This document shows positions 10,541 to 20,277 of a DNA stretch of 64,000 nt, in pieces. The DNA is from Coenobita brevimanus (lineage: Eukaryota > Arthropoda > Malacostraca > Decapoda > Coenobitidae), in NCBI GenBank assembly GCA_032717465.1, contig CM064632.1, positions 28,329,540-28,393,539 of the forward strand. Direction: 5' to 3'. The notes below the pieces were generated by a model. It did no database searches. It had not been told where the DNA came from and saw only the letters and a list, made by a program, of their open reading frames with translations. Both the position numbers and the translations under genes were made by a program. Position 1 is the first letter of the stretch, and the number at the start of each line of letters is the position of its first letter.

Positions 10541-10705
10541 TCAGAATCACCATCTCTCGTACCAATACTTACTACCCACTGAACTAGCAATATCGCTACC
10601 ATCTCTGTGACAACGGAAGTCCACCTACGGTAACTGAAGTGAGATGTTATGGGCGTGTTTCGATTATGTAACAGTAACTTAGTGTATATACTTTCCTTTC
10701 GGCTC

Positions 10706-10739
<34 letters not shown>

Positions 10740-11398
10740 CTAATGATGATGATGATGATAATTATCATTAATACTGTTGTATTTTATTGTCTATCACTAT
10801 AAATATTATTACAGTATCATCAGACCAGTAAAAATACTTACAACATACTGTATGTAGTACGGTACAGTACGTTGCGGCAGGAAAAGTGGAAACTTACCTG
10901 AAAAAAAAAGTAACATAATTAGTAACTGGACAACAATTAAGTTTATAAAATTAATAAAACGATCAGTGAATCAAAATGGTAACAATAACAACGATAAAAG
11001 AGAAATGCGAATTATTTTATGATGAAATCTCCATCATTATATGCCTAAATATTTTCTTGTATGCATAAAATTACTTCTCATCTCAGGTGACAAATTTCCA
11101 GCCACTAAAACATTTGACTGTCACTGCTGTTTGGCCTCCATCTGTGACCTTGATATTTATGAGACAGGCTACATGACAAATATTTCTCGAGCGATTCTAG
11201 CCACTTCACTCCGATGACACCATTTCATGCATGCTATCAACAGAAAATTTATTTTCAAGTTAGGATGGATTTATAACAACGAATGTATTAACGAAGGCTG
11301 TATCTAAGTATCAAGTTCGGAGTCTCTCCTCACCTCACTATAATACCCTGGATAGAAAAATATATATAAAAAATCAGACTGAAGAGATTATGGTGGTT
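10541..11398. other. No gene seen; (AAT)n and (GAT)n runs
   Basis: AT-rich. A (TAA)n run lies at about 10708-10739, followed by (GAT)n at about 10744-10758. No open frame of interest. Confidence 0.5.
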
Positions 11399-11596
11399 AT
11401 GTTGTTTTTACTCTAACTTGCCACAGATTTTTGTCCTTTTGCAGCTTACATCACGCAGGCCAGTGGTTGATGTTAGTGCATTACATCCATTCTTCACTTC
11501 TTCGTAACTAGCATCATATTCTTATGTTAATCTCTTGTTATAGCTCAGTATTCACGGTGCAGAGGTCGCAATTTAGGCTGTTAGAGTAAAAAACTG
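11399..11596 (+). mobile_element. Family A TIR element, copy A4
   Basis: Starts TTGTTTTTACTCTAACTTG and ends TTAGAGTAAAAAACTG, so the terminal inverted repeat is visible. Internal family blocks include TTTGTCCTTTTGCAGCTTAC and CACTTCTTCGTAACTAGCAT. Length is about 198 bp. Confidence 0.8.
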
Positions 11597-11710
11597 TATG
11601 CTAAAATGATGACCGGATAATGGGAAGAAGACGAAATATGGATCAAAACAGCTAACAGTTAAACTCCTAATTCAGGGTAGATGACCAGCCTACTCTCCTT
11701 GGTGGCATTA

Positions 11711-11928
11711 ACTATACTCATTTAACTTAAACGTGGCCTAAAATTGCCCTCTCTTCATCTTGAACGTTGAGTTGTAGCAATAGTCTAGATGGACACAAGA
11801 ATAGGGTGCTGGTCACGAAGAAGTGCTACAGAAAGGATGTTGAGCTGTAGTGGTCATTTTTCTGCCACTAAGCTACGTGAATCAAGCTGGCAAAGGAAGA
11901 TCTGGACCAAGTTACAGTGAAAAGAGTT
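11711..11928 (-). mobile_element. Family A TIR element, copy A5
   Basis: Reverse orientation. The left end ACGTGGCCTAAAATTGCC and right end GGACCAAGTTACAGTGAAAA form the TIR pair. It lies only about 115 bp from copy A4 in the opposite orientation. Confidence 0.8.
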
Positions 11929-12014
11929 TAGTCGAATATCTTGATCGAAATCACACAAGTAGGTTGGGCAATCACTCCTGCTGGGCTGTTCTGACCACTA
12001 CACCAACAAACACC

Positions 12015-12190
12015 AGTGAAAGGAGAGAGAGAGAGTGAGAGAGAGAGGGGGGGGATACCACTTCTTGTTCTCCCTCCGAAGCAGCAACATAGTCCAGGAA
12101 AATAAGGAAAAGAACAGAACTATGAAAAGATGGAACAAAGAAAGGAGGGGAAGATGTAAATAAGAGGAAATATAGGAAAAGACATGGAAC
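12015..12190. repeat. Purine-rich tract
   Basis: GA-rich sequence with a G run at about 12047-12054. It is followed directly by the long pyrimidine tract on the same strand. Confidence 0.7.
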
Positions 12191-12199
12191 AGACGTGAG

Positions 12200-13110
12200 G
12201 AAATTTCTCCTCTCACTCTCTCTCTCTCTTTTCTTTTCATCCTTCCCCTCTTTACTGGTTCATTCATCGTCTTTTTCTCTCCTTTCTCTCAACCTCCCTT
12301 TCTTTAGTCCTTCTTTATTTTCCCTCACTTTTATCACCTTTTCCTTCCCATTCCTCCTTCCTCCCCTCTCCCTATATTTTCTCTTCCTTTTTCGAGTCTT
12401 TCCTCTCCTCTTTCTCCACCTCTCCTCCCTGTACTTACCTCCCCTCCTCCATCTTCTCTGGACCCTGGAGGCCCTTGTAAAAAATAATGCTCTGTTTTGG
12501 CGTTGCTTTTTTTTTTTCTTTTTCACTGTTACGTTTCCTGACTTTCGTACTTCGCGGTTTTATCTTACTTCCTTCCCTCTCTTTTTCTCTTTCTTCTCTC
12601 TATTTTCTCTCCTCTACACATCTTTCTCTCTTCATTTCTCTCTCTTCCTTTTTCCTCTTTCAGCCTTCTCTACTCTGCACATTATTCTTCATTCCTCCCT
12701 TTTCCTCTTTCCTCTCACTAGTTTCTCTCTTCTACATATTTTTCTCTCTTCATTCCTTACTCCCTCTCATTTCTCTCTCATCCTTCTCTCCTCTATACAT
12801 CTTTCTCTCTCCATTTCTCCCTTTTCCTCATTTCTCTCTCTGTTTTTTCTCCTCTACAAGTCTCTCTCTCCATTTTTTTCCTTTTTCCTCTTTCATCCCT
12901 CTCTCCTCCACACACCTTTCTTTCTTCATCCCTCCCTTTTCCTCTTTCCTCTCTATCTTCTCTCCTCTACACATCTTTCTTTCTTCACTCCTCTCTTTTC
13001 CTTTTTCCTCTCTCATCCTTCTTGTACACACCTCCAGTCGCGAACTTCATCTTTCTCTCTTCATTCCTCCCTTTTTGTGTTCCTTCATTTCCCTCTCCCT
13101 CGCATGTGAT
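12200..13110. repeat. Long polypyrimidine tract
   Basis: About 900 bp of almost pure C/T, with loosely repeated phrases such as CTCCTCTACACATCTTTCTC. All three plus-strand frames are open with Ser/Phe/Leu-rich translations. This is composition, not coding. A mirror-like pyrimidine tract of this size can adopt triplex structure. Confidence 0.85.
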
Positions 13111-13260
13111 GGGTGGGGGCCATGACCATCCACTCACTCAATGTAGTGTTATCTTTAATGTCTACGTTGAAAGACGAGTCATTTGGTTCCCTGTAACCCA
13201 AAGAAATCACCTATGGCGTTGGGAGGTAACCATACAGCCAACAAGTGGACACTTGGGCTC

Positions 13261-13479
13261 GTAGTATCGTTGGTTTAGGTGGCTCCCGAAAATCTCTCCT
13301 TTAGCGATTTATTTTTGGGTATGACTGATTATTATTCTTTTTGTACGCGATTTATGCAAAGTCTAGTGAGTATGGCGGAATTTATGTAACACCGAAGAGG
13401 ATATTAAGGTGTAAGAAACAAAATAAATCGCTTAGGAAAAGGTCTTAGGAAGCTTCCTTATCTGACTAGAATACCGGCC
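13261..13479. mobile_element. Short TIR DNA element, family B copy 2
   Basis: Left end GGTTTAGGTGGCTCCCGAAA and CCTTTAGCGATTTATTTTTG; right end AAATAAATCGCTTAGGAAAA followed by TAGGAAGCTTCC. These are inverted repeats of each other and match copy 1 at 691-909. Interior phrases (TTTATGCAAAGTCTAGTGAG) also match copy 1. Non-coding. Confidence 0.65.
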
Positions 13480-13560
13480 CTGGTGGTCTAGTGGGTTAAG
13501 GCATGCCAACCGATTTGGCATTTTATGGGTCTGAGGGTCGTATTTTATGTGACATCACTA
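13480..13560 (+). repeat. Degraded tRNA-like (SINE-like) segment
   Basis: TGGTGGTCTAGTGGGTTAAG resembles a pol III A box in a tRNA D-arm context. A clear B box is not present at the expected distance. Weak call. Confidence 0.3.
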
Positions 13561-13562
13561 AG

Positions 13563-13686
13563 TCCGTAACGCATCTATCTTAGCGATTTAGTCTGCAGAT
13601 TACACCTCAGTATCATCTTGTATGTTATCGCTGTAGTAATAAATCGCTGAGGAGGAGGCAACACGAAGCCTCATATAGCACTCCAA
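13563..13686. mobile_element. Short TIR DNA element, family B copy 3 (internally deleted)
   Basis: TCTTAGCGATTTAGTCTGCA at the left and TAATAAATCGCTGAGGAGGA at the right form the family B inverted repeat, but the interior is only about 60 bp. Family A copy A6 begins directly after it. Confidence 0.5.
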
Positions 13687-13689
13687 GGG

Positions 13690-13908
13690 GTATACACTGT
13701 TCACTTTAACTCGGCCTAAAATTGTCATCTCTCCATCGTACAATCTGAACTGTAACAATAGACTAACACTAGAATGTGGTGCTGGTCACGAGGACACGCA
13801 ATGGAAAACATGCAGAGTCCTAGCGCTGTCTTATGCTGTCACCGTGCTACTGGAAAAAGGCTGCTAAAGGACGAAAATTGGGGTCAAGTTATAGTGAGTG
13901 AACTACAG
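13690..13908 (-). mobile_element. Family A TIR element, copy A6
   Basis: Left end TTCACTTTAACTCGGCCTAA and right end GGGGTCAAGTTATAGTGAGT form the TIR pair. The blocks GGTGCTGGTCACGAGGACAC and GAAAATTGGGG also match. About 219 bp. Confidence 0.8.
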
Positions 13909-14270
13909 TTGGGGTTCACTGCTAACATAACACAGCCCAAGAACGACTGGTCATCTTCGTCGTAAGTGTCTGAACAGAGTAGATTAGCATTAAGCCGTTA
14001 CGATCCTGATATAAATAAAGAAGTGAATCAAGTATTCCCATACAATACAAAGCCCCTTACCGTATAATAACCATACATATACTGTATAACTGACCTTGTG
14101 AGTAGATGGCTGGTTGTTGCGCTCGACACACCGGCATGGTATGGGGAACACTTGTGTGACGTTATATCAAAAGCTGTCCATGCATGTGGAAGTTACAGAG
14201 CGGACAGAAAATTGCGGACGGACTGCCGGAACCGCGCAAACCTATAGTCCCTGGTAATAAATAAAATAAA
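13909..14270. other. No gene seen
   Basis: Mixed composition. It ends with ATAAATAAAATAAATCAATG directly at the truncated end of the LINE fragment that follows. Confidence 0.4.
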
Positions 14271-15899
14271 TCAATGCACTCCATCAATTCCTGGGGCTTT
14301 CCCCAAATTAACTTTCTTCATTGCTTCCACAACTTCTATCCTACTGATTTCTTCCTGTCTTCTCACCTCCCTCCTTCTCCCAGCCATTCCCCTGCCACTT
14401 ATACTCGCATTACTTCCATCCTGTATGTTAAACAATTCCTTAAAGTGTTCTCTCCATCTGCTCACTTTTTCTCCCTTCTCCACTAGTAATCTACCATTTT
14501 TATCTTTCACTCCCCTGCTAACCTCACTTCCACCTTGTCTTACTCTCTTCACCTCTTTCCAGAACATCTTCTTACAGTCCCTCCACTTTACACTCAAATT
14601 CCTTCCAAATTCCTCATCCACTCTCTACTTACTCTCTCTTACTAATTTTTTCACCTCTCTCTTTCTTTCTACATACAACTCTCTCTTCTGCCTCTCAACC
14701 TCTTCCACGCCCCTACTTCTCATCCATTCATTGTATGCTTTCTTCTTTTGTGACACAGCCTGTCTCACCTCTTCAGTCCACCACGCTGTTCCTTGCACCC
14801 CCCTCCGTCTTCTCTTCCTCCCACACACCACATCACATGCTGCACATATTACTTCTGCAAATATCCTGCACACACCTTCCACGTCCCCCATCTGCTCCAA
14901 TTCATATTTGCCCAATCGTTCCTCCACTTCTCTCTTATACTCTGCCTTTTTCTCATCCTCTTTTAACCTTTCCACCCTCCTTGCAACTACTCCTTCCTCT
15001 CGTCTTTCCCTTCTTCTATTCCTCCATCTTACTTGTATCCTAATTCTGGCCACCACCAAGTAGTGGTCAGAAAGTCCACTTCCCCAACCTCTAAAAGCTC
15101 TTGCATCCATTACACATCTTCGCATCCTTTCATCCACACACACATAATCAATCATTGCCTTCCTTTCATTCAGTTCACTACCCACCCTTCTCATCACTCG
15201 CCATGTATACCTGTGGATCATTTTATGTTTGAAGAGGGTATTGGCTATCACCAACCCCCTCCCAGCACTAATGTCCACTAACGCACTGCCATTCTCATCT
15301 ATCGCAGCAGGCACACCCTACTCACCAACTATTCCATCCACCTTCACATTCCCTACTTTACCATTCATATCACCGATCAAAAACACTCTCTCATTCCTTC
15401 CAAACTTTTCCAAGCACACTTCCACATTTGTCCAGAACTCTTCCCTCACTCTGCTAGCACGATCTTGCATTGGCGCATACACACACACAATCGCCCACAT
15501 TTGTATTCCAACTTTCAACTTTACCCACACAATCCTTGACCCAACTGATCCATACTGTCTTATGCTCTTCTTCCATCTTTTACTCACAACTATACATACT
15601 CCTTCCTTTGCCCTCTCATTCTCACCTACTCCTGCACATATACCCCATCCATACTCCCATTCTCTCACACTTTCTCCTCTCCATTTTGTTTCAGTCATTC
15701 CACATACATCCACTTTTGCACCCTCAAGCACCTGGACAATCTCTCTCTCTTTCACCTCATCATTCGCTCCTCTTACATTCCACGTAGCCATTACCAATTT
15801 CTTTGTCCGGTCCTTGGTCGTCATCGTTTGGTCAGTCCTTGTCCGAGGCTTCTTGTTTGTTTTTTTAGTTAGTTTTTTTCCGGGGAAGGGCACTAACAC
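14271..15899 (-). pseudogene. RTE-like LINE ORF: endonuclease and linker, 3'-truncated, two nonsense codons
   Basis: One minus-strand reading frame runs from the ATG at 15824 to 14271, interrupted only by in-frame TAG codons at 15318-15320 and 14625-14627. It begins with an apurinic-type (EEP) endonuclease showing the expected motifs: TWNVRG, CGMTETKW, CVYAP, IGDMNGKVG, and GLSDHYLV near 15080. A basic, helical linker follows (RRRRGVQGTAWWTEEV, then KKMFWKEVKRVR). The frame stops at NLGKAPGIDGVH, where the reverse transcriptase fingers begin. Palm motifs are therefore absent. Truncation at the 3' side is unusual for a LINE, since target-primed reverse transcription normally loses 5' sequence; later deletion or recombination is likely. 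Assignment to the RTE-like group rests on the motifs and on similarity to 42030-45170. Confidence 0.8.
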
Positions 15900-16064
15900 T
15901 CCGTCAACCCTTTTAGTCGCCTTTTACGACAAGCAGGGATACTGGGGGAGTATTCTTGAAAAATCCTCCTACCCCCAGGGGGGTAAATTAAATATTGCGA
16001 GGATTAGAACCAGCGCTTGTAACTGCGTGAGTACAGCAGCTTACCAACTGAGCCATTTAGGCGC
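15900..16064 (-). other. tRNA-like head and leader of the LINE fragment
   Basis: Read on the minus strand, this begins GCGCCTAAATGGCTCAGTTG (A-box-like) and continues to GCTGGTTCTAATCCTCGC (B-box-like), with spacing as in a tRNA. A GC-rich hairpin (ACCCCCCTGGGGGT) and CTTGTCGTAAAAGGCGACTA follow before the LINE frame. Either a tRNA-derived SINE lies immediately upstream, or the LINE 5' leader itself carries a tRNA-like internal promoter. The cloverleaf is imperfect, so this is not a functional tRNA gene. Confidence 0.55.
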
Positions 16065-16964
16065 GTTTGAAAGAAATAAAAAATCGAAATAAAAGATGAG
16101 CGATGGAAGAAGGGGAATGAAGGACGTTTGACTCTTTTTGCCATCAACTTTCGTAATTTCATTTTACAATTTGGTTTCAGTTATCCTTTTATTTATATAT
16201 ATATTTTTTTACCTTTCCACCACAATCCTGGCATTTTTCCTTCGTCCATCCACCTCCACCTGTTACTGTTTTCCCTATGTCATCAACTTCTCCCTTTTCT
16301 TCCTTATTCATTCAATATTTTTCACAATTTTCTTGTCCATGTACCCTAAGCCTTTTCCCGCCATCATCTCAATTTTTTCTTCAGTCTTCTCATTTTCCTT
16401 CGTCCATTAATTTTCCACAAAAATTTCCCATCTGACTTCACTCTCCCACCACCACCCCTTTTTTTTCGTCCTCCAGTCTCCCTTACATTTCTCTTCAGTC
16501 CCCAAGGCTTATCAATTTATTCTTCAAAATTTTCCTGCTTCCCTTTCATTCACGAATTATCCCGAACAGATCTTATCATCAGTGGTACTACTTTCACCTT
16601 GTTACGTTCCCTATGTTTTTCTCCTTTCCTCATTCCCTCCACCTGTCTCGTCTTTCTTATGTTTTTCATTTTTTCCGGTTCACTCCTTCTCTCAGTTATC
16701 CCTATCAGTAATAATTTTCTTTTTTTCTTATTATTTAATATTTCTTCCTTCCCCTCTCTACTGCCTCTCAACGAAGTAAACTGTGATACATTACTAACTT
16801 TCAGAGGTGGCTTGGGTAAGTATCTGCCTTCTAACCCCCAGCTTAATATGATCACTCATGAATAATACATAGATTTTTTCTATATAGATATACTTTTTTT
16901 TCTCTCTATTTTTCAGAACTCGGATGATAAACATCTATAAATATTCCCTTAATGTTACCTGCCT
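16065..16964. repeat. Pyrimidine-rich low-complexity region
   Basis: Mostly C/T with short AT runs, densest at about 16140-16780. Open frames are Phe/Leu/Ser-rich artefacts. No gene seen. Confidence 0.65.
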
Positions 16965-17140
16965 TTTCAGGTAGACAGTGTAGGCTAATATTTCCCTTTC
17001 CTCTTTCCTATGAAATTTCTATGATAGTTTTTCTACGCTGCATGGTGGTCTTCACGATTTCCTGCTGGCTTCGGGTGGAAGGTTTGGTCGGTGGGGGGGA
17101 GGGAGGGGAGGAGTCTTCCTGCTTTGCTATACTTAGCTGA
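16965..17140 (+). mobile_element. Ancient CR1-type LINE 3'-UTR relic
   Basis: The order of blocks GTTACCTGCCTTTTCAGG, GTTTTTCTACGCTGCATGGT, TTTCCTGCTGGCTTCGGGTG, GGAAGGTTTGGTCGG and GAGTCTTCCTGCTTTGCTAT parallels the 3' UTR of the CR1 copies ending at 28817 and 20130, at lower identity. It is an older or distinct subfamily with no ORF left. Confidence 0.7.
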
Positions 17141-17480
17141 CAGATTAGTTAATGTTAGTTATAACCTTCTATATACCAAACAGCCACGAACGGATCAACA
17201 GATATGTTGCTGTTTGTTTTCCGTTGTACTCCTTTGTACTCCTCAATTCCTCCCTGGTCATCTTTCCACTTTACCTGTTTTCCTCTTTATCCCTTAAATT
17301 TCCCCGGTTCTTAAACTTTCCCTCGCTTTTCTCATTTTCCCCATTTTTTCCTTCGCTTCTTCACATTTTCCGCTTTTTCTGGTCGTTGTTTTCAGTTGGT
17401 CAGGACACGCCGGAAGGGACGAATTTCAATGATTTCCACTAACATCACTGTAATTAAACTTCCTCCCTGATGAGATTCCT

Positions 17481-17519
<39 letters not shown>

Positions 17520-17580
17520 TCATCGCATAATTTCAGCATCATCATCGCTAATCAGACAGTCTTATTGGGCATATACCTGT
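17141..17580. other. No gene seen; (CT)n at 17488-17516
   Basis: Pyrimidine-leaning sequence with one CT microsatellite. No coding evidence. Confidence 0.5.
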
Positions 17581-17584
17581 CATG

Positions 17585-18330
17585 TCTGGCCATCACATTT
17601 TTCTTTTCACTTCTCTTCCTCTTCCTCTTATCATGATTCCTTCTAGCCTATTCTTTTCATTTCTCTTCTCTTTCCCCTTCCACATCGGTTCCTTCTACCT
17701 TGTCCTCTCGCTTCCTTGTTTCCCTTGTTCTCCTCTTTTCCTTCCCTCTTTCCCTTCCCTTTGCCCCTTTCTCTATCCTTTATCTCTTCCCTTACCTCCT
17801 TTTCACTTTTCCTCTTCTTCTTTCCTTTCCCACTCACGCTTCTCTTTTCCCTCCTCTTCCTTTTGCCCTTCCCTCCCCTTCACTTTTCCCCCTACCTTCC
17901 TCTTCCGTTTCCCTTTACCTTCACATCACTTTTTCCCTTTCCCTCTTCTTCCTTTTCCCCTTCCCTCTTCCCCTCCCAATCCTCCTCTCCTCCTCCTCCT
18001 CCTCCTCCTCTCTCTTCCACTTCTTTCACCTTCCCGCTTTCTTTTCTCTTTCATTATTTCCCCTCCTTTCCCTTCTCCTTCCTATCCATTCCCTATTCTC
18101 TTCCTCTTAGAATTTCCATATTTTTCTTTCCTTCTTTTAAATATTTTCTGACTCTTCTCTTCCTCTTTCCCCATCCCTTGTACTTTTCACTCACCCCTTT
18201 CATTTCTCTTTCCTTTCTCTATTTTCCCTATCTTCCCTTCCCTATCCTCTTTACCTTCTCCTCCACTGCCCATTCTATCCTCTCTCCCTCACTTCATCCC
18301 CTTTTCATCAATTTTCACTTCTCTTACCTC
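17585..18330. repeat. Long polypyrimidine tract
   Basis: About 745 bp of C/T-rich sequence with irregular CCTTTCCCTT phrases and a (CCT)n run near 17988-18010. Open frames are compositional. Confidence 0.85.
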
Positions 18331-18446
18331 TGACCCTGTGTTACACGAGCATGGATATTATTCTTGTAATTTCATTCTCGCTTTCTCTTCATGTTTTTAT
18401 CTCACTATTTTTTCTTGTCTACCGGTATGTCAATCTATTCTTCAGG

Positions 18447-18449
<3 letters not shown>

Positions 18450-18494
<45 letters not shown>

Positions 18495-18499
18495 GTGCG

Positions 18500-18560
<61 letters not shown>
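18450..18560. repeat. (GT)n microsatellite
   Basis: About 55 GT units with a few GC interruptions (TGTGTGCGTG) in the first half. Confidence 0.95.
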
Positions 18561-18563
<3 letters not shown>

Positions 18564-18666
18564 TTCTTCCAAGACAAACACGCATCCCTCTCACCACGCG
18601 TCTCACAAATGACTGCTACAAATTAAGGGCTTGCGAATACAACAATACGAATACAAACCTTGGCTT

Positions 18667-18867
18667 CTATGGCGGCCACTCAGTCAGGGAGGCAAAGCGA
18701 CCGAAACCATTAGCAGCAACTTGTCCATTTTCCGTGACGGTCGGTGCCGCGGCCTGAACGGAGGAGGTAAATGATCCAAAGTTTATGCCACCGTTGCCCG
18801 TAATTACCGAAATTCCAAACACACATCTGTCTGCCCTGTGCAATATTGGTCTGCAGTTCAGTGCCAT
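18667..18867 (-). CDS. Unrecognised 66-codon open frame (doubtful)
   Basis: A minus-strand frame from an ATG at 18867 to a TAG at 18667, of balanced composition rather than repeat-derived, reading through SVQAAAPTVTENGQVAANGF. No family was recognised and no splice sites could be assigned. Its start lies inside a repeat also present at 19066-19194, which argues against a host gene. Confidence 0.12.
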   Translation of the reverse strand: MALNCRPILHRADRCVFGISVITGNGGINFGSFTSSVQAAAPTVTENGQVAANGFGRFASLTEWPP

Positions 18868-18912
18868 GGCGTGTTTTATTCTTGTACCCGCGAAACGAAA
18901 GATTCTATTCCA
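18778..18912 (+). repeat. Family C-containing repeat, copy 1
   Basis: Shares with 19066-19194, in order, GTTTATGCCACCGT, CCTGTGCAATA, ATGGC followed by a T-rich stretch, ATTCTTGTACCCGCGAAACG and a TCTATTC-like end. This suggests two copies of one dispersed element in direct orientation. Identity is moderate. Confidence 0.55.
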
Positions 18913-19065
18913 CGCACGACCCCGGCCTTGTGAACAGGTTTACAAAGCCTACATGTAACCTCTCCAGTTCCAATATCCTTGCTAACCTTAATGAATGTGA
19001 GTGACGGCTACAGGACTAGAATAATATTAAGCTTTAAGTAAAATCCCATCAGTAAAAATGAAATT

Positions 19066-19194
19066 ACAGGTTTATGCCACCGTATCCCAAAATTCTACTT
19101 AAAAAAAAAAAATATAAAAAGTTGATTTATCTACCTGTGCAATACTAAGCGATGGCATCTATATTCTTGTTACCGCAAGACGATCTCATTCAGT
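19066..19194 (+). repeat. Family C-containing repeat, copy 2
   Basis: Same order of blocks as copy 1 and ends with ATTCTTGTTACCGCAAGACG followed by ATCTCATTCAG, close to the family C consensus. Confidence 0.55.
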
Positions 19195-19239
19195 TCTGAC
19201 AGTCCTCAAGCAGCGTAGGGGTAAAATTAAAGGCTAATT

Positions 19240-19395
19240 TAAGACCTCTCCAGTTGGAAATACCTGTGCACCTCTCCAGTTCGAAAAAAAATTCTCAACC
19301 TCTCCAGTTGGAAAAACCTTTCTGCCTCTCCTTTTGGAAAAATCTCTCCACCTCTCCAGCTGGAAAAATCTCTCCATCTCTCCAGTCCGAAGTCT
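19240..19395. repeat. Degenerate minisatellite, about 22-bp unit
   Basis: Six to seven units of CCTCTCCAGTTGGAAAAATC type. The core CTCCAGTTNGAAA is shared with the array at 95-325. Confidence 0.75.
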
Positions 19396-19658
19396 CTCAT
19401 AACCTTAACCAATTAAATCCATTTATTTTATTTTACTTATTTATTTATTTTTTTTATAACTGCTACCATTATATTATCCTCATCTCATCTTAGGGGAAAA
19501 TTTAAAACAGGATGGGTTAGATAATCATCACTGATTCCTTCACTCATAAATGTACTAACTTGAATAATTTGGTGGCTGTTTGAATTAATGGAAAAAAAAA
19601 AGGCATGTCATTATAGTTAGAATGTAAATACAATCGTCTGAGGGAAACAAAGACATAC

Positions 19659-20277
19659 TATACTCTTTTTACACTGATCTGACCCAAAATTTCCTTCTCT
19701 TCACCTTAAACGTAGAGTAGCAGACGAATGGAATAAGCTACCTAGTAAAGTAGTTGCTGCCTCTTCCATTGAGAGTTTCAAGCATAGGCTAGATAAGCAT
19801 ATGACTAATAAGGGGTGGATAAAAAAAAAAAAAAAAAAAAAATCTTATAAGCAATATTAATTCGTAATTTTTCCTTTTCAGGTTACACTATGATAGTCTC
19901 TATTCTCCTTTCACACTTTCCTGTAAAATGTCCACACCAGTTTTTCTATACGGCGTGATGTTCTTTCTGACTTTTTCCTGCCGGCTTCGGCTGGAGGGTT
20001 TGGAGGGCGGGGGAGAGCCTTCTTCTTTGCTATCCTTATCTCATTCTAGTAGTTCAGTTACTCTTCTAGGAGCTGCCTAGCATGGGCCAACCGGCCTACT
20101 GCAGATATCCTCTCTTCTTATGTTCTTATGTTATAACAATCGATTAACGTTAGAACATGATGCTAGTGACGAAGAAGTGCTGTGGAAAGGATGCAGAGGT
20201 GTAGTATTGCCTTTTTCTGCCACTGAACTACATAAAACAAGCTGAAAAATGATAGGTCTTGACTGGGTAAAACCAGT
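19659..20277 (-). mobile_element. Family A TIR element, copy A7, split by a CR1 insertion
   Basis: The left part (19659-19713) carries TATACTCTTTTTACACTGAT and CTTCTCTTCACCTTAAACG. The right part (20131-20277) carries TTATAACAATCGATTAACGT, GAAGAAGTGCTGTGGAAAGG and GACTGGGTAAAACCAGTATG. Removing 19714-20130 leaves a family A element of normal length, so the LINE inserted into an existing copy. Confidence 0.8.
19714..20130 (+). mobile_element. 5'-truncated CR1-type LINE copy
   Basis: Nearly identical to the last 100 bases of ORF2 and the whole 3' UTR of the CR1 element ending at 28817. It starts at GTAGACGAATGGAATAAG-like sequence and ends with the 8-bp repeat TTCTTATGTTCTTATG. An A run (about 19810-19832) has expanded just after the ORF2 end. 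It encodes no complete domain. Confidence 0.9.

Noticed and set aside
12195..13109. Open frame of 304 codons on the plus strand
   Set aside because: A polypyrimidine tract lacks stop codons by composition. Three overlapping frames are open at once and no domain is seen.
16007..16064. Functional tRNA gene on the minus strand
   Set aside because: A and B boxes are present, but the T-arm and acceptor stems do not pair well; better read as a tRNA-derived repeat head.
15229..16092. Plus-strand open frame of 287 codons
   Set aside because: Antisense shadow of the minus-strand LINE endonuclease, which has recognisable motifs.
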